Shown here: in pieces, positions 59,236 to 64,000 of the stretch | Numbering within the stretch: position 1 is the first letter of the stretch | How the letters are laid out: every line of letters begins with the position of its first letter | Origin: Temnothorax longispinosus | Taxonomy: Eukaryota > Arthropoda > Insecta > Hymenoptera > Formicidae | Direction of reading: 5' to 3' | DNA: 64,000 nucleotides | Assembly (NCBI RefSeq): GCF_030848805.1 | Contig: NC_092359.1 | Coordinates: 4,267,001 to 4,331,000 of the forward strand | Position numbers and translations under genes: made by a program | Notes under the pieces: model-generated | The model's input: the letters and a program-made list of their open reading frames with translations, nothing else | Told to the model about the DNA's origin: nothing | The model's database searches: none

Positions 59236-60675
59236 AATTAGAAAACTTAATTTCAGAACTGTCTATGTATTTCATATACTCTACACGTGTTATATGTATA
59301 TTTAATAAAACATTACATATTTAAAATATAGAAATATATAAAAATAATACGAAACATTAGATTGAATATTAACATTATACCAGAAGTAGAGATATATTAA
59401 ATTAATCTTATCGAAACTTTCTATTTATCTAATCCCTTATTTAAATAAAAATAGTCTAACAACTTCGTGAATCATTGTTTGCAAGAATATAGTAAATGCT
59501 TTATACATATAAATTAGTACAATAAACGCATATATATCGCCAGCGATACGTTTATTTTTCACGTCAAATTGTTCTGTGGTTATAAAAAAAATCCGCCACC
59601 AATGGAATTTATCAATTGCTTACATCAGGTCTGGCGACAGAGCTACAAATGTAGGATAGAACGCGTTTCCTTCTTGCGCCAATTATATACATTAGAGGGA
59701 TATAACAACGCACGTATTAAGTTATTAAGTATTATTAACTAATTCCGCTAATGTGTTTCGACACTGTGCAACAAGATTCACTATAGTGTTTCAGCCTTTT
59801 ATGTCGCTTATAATTCAAAGCTGTAAGGTTAAAATAGAAACTATTCTAGACACATTTCACACTTTGCAATTCTCAACAGCTTTAGGTTACATATATACAT
59901 ATATAGAACTTTTCGAATTTCTCAGATAAATAATTAATAAAACATTACAAAATCATAACATGCGAGAAACGATATCCTCACATTTTTCAAAAACTGTAAA
60001 TTACAAAGAACGTAACTGCTCGTAAACTTACAATTAGTAACACAATGCGAAAGAAAGGATACTCAATATTGCACCCATTACTGAACTTCGCGCACGATGT
60101 ACTCATCGCCGATCCACGTAAGATACTAATGTTATTGTCCCTGTCGAGGGTGGGAGGTACCCCCCAGAATGGCAGGTAATACAACCCCAGAATGCGCATG
60201 CTTTAACGTTGCGTGAAATACAGAGAAGGGACATGAGAGAAGAACGATATTAAAATTATAGATCCTATACTTGCGTGAAAACTTTTACAGCCATGCCTCT
60301 TGCGTGACGTCTCTAACATTATGTATTGCGCACAACTTCATAAACTTCAGATGTATAAAAGTCAGGGACGGCGTACTCTCATTTTCGAAACCAAAAAAAA
60401 AAGAAACAAAAAACTTTCAGAAAACCGTATTCAAAACAAGATTATATATAGTCGCTACAAATACTCATAATTGTCACAATGATAGAAAAGTAATGTCATT
60501 AAAAATTTTTTAATATTGCTATAGTCAAAATTGACATCTCTTCTTGTTGTTAGCCGATCCAATTTATTAAGGCGTACTATGTGTGCTGTATCAATACATT
60601 AATTTGCGCATTGTTGAGTTTATATCAGTTTGAATACTTTTCGACGAAATTACATTCAGCTGATGACTACAAATG

Positions 60676-60701
60676 TATATAAAGTTTATAGCTGCGGCCC
60701 T
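60676..60701 (+). promoter_or_regulatory. OR-10 core promoter: TATA box plus GCGGCCCT
   Basis: TATATAAAG (60676-60684) and GCGGCCCT (60694-60701) at the same mutual spacing as in OR-9; the octamer is 288 nt upstream of the start. Confidence 0.6.
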
Positions 60702-60727
60702 GTCACACATCGCTTCGCGTTTTTCAT

Positions 60728-60730
<3 letters not shown>

Positions 60731-60761
<31 letters not shown>
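60731..60761. repeat. (TC)n microsatellite in the OR-10 5' flank
   Basis: About 15 TC units 30 nt after GCGGCCCT; the OR-9 flank has only TCTCTC at this place. Confidence 0.95.
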
Positions 60762-60766
<5 letters not shown>

Positions 60767-60981
60767 TTCACTTTTTGTGTGAGAGCGTTGCACCTGACGA
60801 TTACAATGATCGTGCAAGAATCGGCAATTGCAATATTTACGACTCTCTGCACATTATAAAAACGCGCTCAGAATTCGCGAAACTTGATACACAACAGTCA
60901 GCGCACTTATTAAGACTATAGGGTACACTTCTCCCACGGAAGAGAATACGTTAGTCTTAACGTTGCTGTACACTTCCGAGC

Positions 60982-63981
60982 ATGTATAGCGCCGAGTTAA
61001 TGGGATATGCAGGTTCTTACAACTATCATTTTTCGTACATTAGACTAAAACAGTGGCACACAACTAAAACAACTGTATATTTATTAAAACATCACTCGCA
61101 CGTTGATCGCATTGAATATTTGTTCTCTTGGACATTTTGCTCAAATAAACTTCTTATTACGCTGCCAACGAGATACATTATTGTATAAGTGCTACACCTC
61201 TTAACATATTGACTGCCATTGAAACTGTTACTATCAAAACTTTTTGAACCGTTTGTAAAAAATTAATGTCTTCTAATATTCAATTTTATATGACGTAAAC
61301 AGCTAGGATAACAATATAAAATGAAAAAGGCATTATTCAACACAGTGCCTATAAGAATATAATCTTATTTGACCATATATAATATTTTATCATTATATGC
61401 TTATATATAATAATAAAAATTCTATTCGTAAGATATATAAAACTCGCAGGGCAGACAAGGTGTTATATTTTTTTGCACGCATATAGCATAAGACTGAAGA
61501 TCAAGTCATATCCATCATCATCAGTCGTATATTGAAATAATCTATTCTTATGTAGATTTCGAATGGGCAACTAAACTGAATCGTCTTACGCTAAATATTG
61601 TTGGCTTATGGCCGAATATTCGTGGAAATATTTCTGACAGATTCTTATCGAACTTACGCGCAATCTTCACTCTGCTCCTAATTGTCTTCATTGGCATCAT
61701 TCCCGCAATGCTTTCGCTGGTAAGAACGTGGGGTGACATGCTCGCAACGATAGACAACTTGCAGTTCTCCTTACCATTGGTGATAGGGTTAATGAAACTT
61801 GTGATCATATGGCGGAAGAAATCCGGTAATTTCAAACAACTCATTATCAGTTCAAAAAATTAATCAGTAGCACTAATCTCGATAAAACATATTAAATACA
61901 AAACATTGCTTAACGAATATAATTATAGATAACTCAAAATAGATCAATCTATTGACAATTTCACGTCACACAAAATATATCTGTAAATCTATCGACATTT
62001 TTCATAAATATGTAAATCTTATGTAAGAAATAAAGTATGGGTAAAATGGTCCGATCTTTGCCCCCGAAGTGTAACGAAAGTTATGCGTATAATTTTATAT
62101 TTTTGAGGTCGCTGAAGGCGATGGTAGCATTTATAGTTATAGTAACGTATAGTTAAATAATTAGAACAAAATCGTAACTAATTTCGACCTTCTTAAAGCG
62201 ATTTTTGACAACTTTCCTATGAGTTTAGACGAATACAAATACTACCATCGTCTTCAGCGACTCCAAAAACGTAAGATATTACCCATATAGCTTCTGTTAC
62301 ACTTCGGAGAGAAAAATGGGCCCATTTTAACTATCGTCCTTTCTATATAGCTAATCTACATGTATATTTATTATCAAGAGTTATTTCGACGATTTTAATA
62401 AGACTACCAAAATATATGTTGTACCATAATGAAAAAAATCGCCATTATTAATTTTTCGCTTTTGTTAAAAATCCGCATTTAAAATAGATTTTATAAACTA
62501 GAAATTATTTCTACTTTAATTTTGAACACTCGTTAATACAATCTTGTTTTGTTAAAGATCTTACATTGGTTTTAAATATGATTACCGATGATTGGTTAAA
62601 AGCCAAAACCGACGAAGAGCTGCATGTTATGATAAAACATACGCAGAATGCGCGTGTTATTATTATATTCGGATACATCTTTATGACTGTAGGAATCAGT
62701 TTACTTGTATTTCCACCTTTCTTCGGAACATCGTTGAGATATATGACAAATATTACGAATCCGGTTAAGATCTTGCCTTTGCATGGCGACTACTTCTATG
62801 ATGAAAATCATAGTCCGTACTACGAGCTCACGTTCGCCGCGCAAGCCCTTCTGATCGTAATGGCTAGTGCATCTTACACCGGCATAGATAACTTACTTGG
62901 ATTACTGGTATTTCACTTGTGTAGCCAAATGGAGAATCTCAAAGAACGATTCATCAATGTGAGACAATTTAAGAACTTCAACGACGGTCTGGCTTTCATC
63001 GTCAAGGATCATATACGATTAATCAAGTTTCGTATTAATTTAATTTTATATACATATTATAAAATATATAACATTTATTTCGTAAAATCTTGTATATTTC
63101 ATATATATCTATATATTCATAAAACCTGAAAAATTACTAGAGAGTTTTCTTTTCTTAGATATTTTAATATCGTTGAAAATGTGTTCAGTTTTTATTATTA
63201 CTCGGTTTACTATTATATTTTGGTATATCATTTTGTCTATACGGATTTTTAATCGTTACGGTAAGTTACAAATAAAATATAATCTGCTTATCTCAAGTAC
63301 AATTATGAATTAGCATGTGAAGATGTGAGTCTATTGCCAAATTCCTCAAAGCTGCAAATGCAAAATATTTATCGGCTCTGTTTTTCATTCGCCTAAGAAT
63401 TGTATTAATTATTAGAAATAAAATAACGTTTACCGCAGTTTGTACCTAGAATATTTAATCTATATAATATTTCAAACTGTTATGATAAATATAGATACTG
63501 TTGTTCTAAATAGTATCTTTAATGCCATGTGAAAACCGATACAATAAAATAATTAATTCCCTACATTTATAATATTATTTGTTAAAATAGCTTGCATTAT
63601 TTATGATCGTACTTCTTTATTGATTATTTAGGTACTGACAGAAGGACAGGAGATGTCGATAATGCGTTTCATATATTTAATATCTGCAGTGTCAGTTATT
63701 TTCGGCTACACATGTCTCTATTGTGCAGTAGGTGAAATTCTAGTAGCAGAAGTAAGTATTACCATCATCATCATCATCATCATCAATCTAACGAGAATAA
63801 TTATATCTCTGTATTATTTATATAGTGCGAAGGAATGTATCATGCGGCATATGATTACGAATGGTACATGCTGGAGCCGGAAGAAGCGAGATCTTTGATT
63901 ATATTAATGATTCGAGCCGAGAAATCCTTCCGTATTACAGTTGGGAAAATGTTTCCTATGACACTGTCGACGTTTTGCAAT
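60982..63981 (+). pseudogene. Odorant receptor OR-10, partial, with a 2-nt insertion in exon 4
   Basis: Exons are 60982..61012, 61556..61825, 62558..63026, 63159..63260, 63632..63751 and 63826..63981; exon 7 lies beyond the window. Exons 1-3, 5 and 6 are open and very close to OR-9 (MYSAELMGYA, DFEWATKLNRLTLNIVGLWP, FHLCSQMENLKERFI). Exon 4 is 102 nt rather than 100: after GTTGAAAATGTGTTC there is AGTTTTTATTATTACTCGG where OR-9 has ACTTTCTTATTACTCGG, so helix 5 is out of frame and a stop follows. The donor of intron 1 is GTTCTT rather than GTGCTT. Either a young pseudogene or an assembly error in a T-rich run. Confidence 0.78.
62032..62343. mobile_element. Foldback MITE, second copy (OR-10 intron 2)
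   Basis: Homologous to 56658-56972 and in the same intron position: left arm with GGGTAAAATGG and GTCGCTGAAGGCGATGGTAG, right arm with CTACCATCGTCTTCAGCGAC and GGGCCCATTTTAAC. Inherited through the OR-9/OR-10 duplication. Confidence 0.75.
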
Positions 63982-64000
63982 GTAAATTACTCATTCATTA

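Larger units (their letters stand above)
59236..60981 (+). other. Spacer and 5' flank of OR-10
   Basis: No gene. The first 480 bases match the flank of the relic at 48533. The 12-mer AGAATGCGCATG is at 60189, a TATA box at 60676, GCGGCCCT at 60694 and a (TC)n run at 60731-60761. Short frames here are shared with the OR-9 flank and look non-coding. Confidence 0.5.

Noticed and set aside
1..64000. Bacterial-type features: operons, ribosome binding sites, CRISPR arrays, rRNA
   Set aside because: Introns, SINE and MITE insertions and insect gene families show this is eukaryotic DNA; no regularly spaced repeats or rRNA were seen.

Overview
The window is AT-rich eukaryotic DNA from an insect, most likely a hymenopteran and quite possibly an ant. 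The evidence is a tandem array of fast-evolving insect odorant receptor (OR) genes with short introns, chymotrypsin-like serine protease genes between them, and mariner, piggyBac and SINE insertions. The species cannot be named from the sequence. Gene models were assembled by eye from conserved exons and splice sites. All genes lie on the + strand.

Ten OR genes (OR-1 to OR-10) share one architecture of seven coding exons. Exon 1 is 31 nt; exon 2 is 267 or 270 nt; exon 3 is 469 nt; exon 4 is 100 nt; exon 5 is 120 nt; exon 6 is 156 nt; exon 7 is 54 or 57 nt. The six intron phases are 1,1,2,0,0,0, and the product is about 398-400 aa. Exon lengths are so constant that single-base lesions stand out. 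OR-3, 4, 5, 6, 7, 8 and 9 look intact, OR-1 is only a 3' end, OR-2 has a 1-nt deletion, and OR-10 has a 2-nt insertion and runs off the window.

Layout: 1-17 kb holds OR-1 to OR-4 as repeats of about 4.8-6.5 kb; OR-1, OR-2 and OR-3 are each followed by a decayed extra copy of exons 6 and 7. 17-21.5 kb is a boundary region with an OR exon 1 remnant, nested inverted repeats, a two-copy 284-bp direct repeat, an unusually CpG-rich block and a lone OR exon 3 fragment. 21.6-23.4 kb is a serine protease homologue that has lost catalytic His and Asp. 23.7-34.7 kb is a 5-kb tandem duplication carrying OR-5 and OR-6. 35-42 kb holds two chymotrypsin-like proteases among remnants of a dead OR gene. 42-54 kb is a duplication of about 6.1 kb carrying OR-7 and OR-8, each followed by the same antisense Ty3/gypsy pol relic. 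54-64 kb holds OR-9 and OR-10.

The ORs are predicted seven-pass membrane proteins of olfactory neurons that form ligand-gated channels with the co-receptor Orco, which is not in this window. The proteases are secreted and have no evident functional link to the ORs. The clearest signals beyond the genes are: (i) a GCGGCCCT element at a near-constant distance upstream of OR-5 to OR-10; (ii) conserved GC-AG introns in OR-5 and OR-6; (iii) transposon insertions whose exact empty sites can be read in the paralogous introns; (iv) many exon-sized OR fragments that record birth and death of the array.
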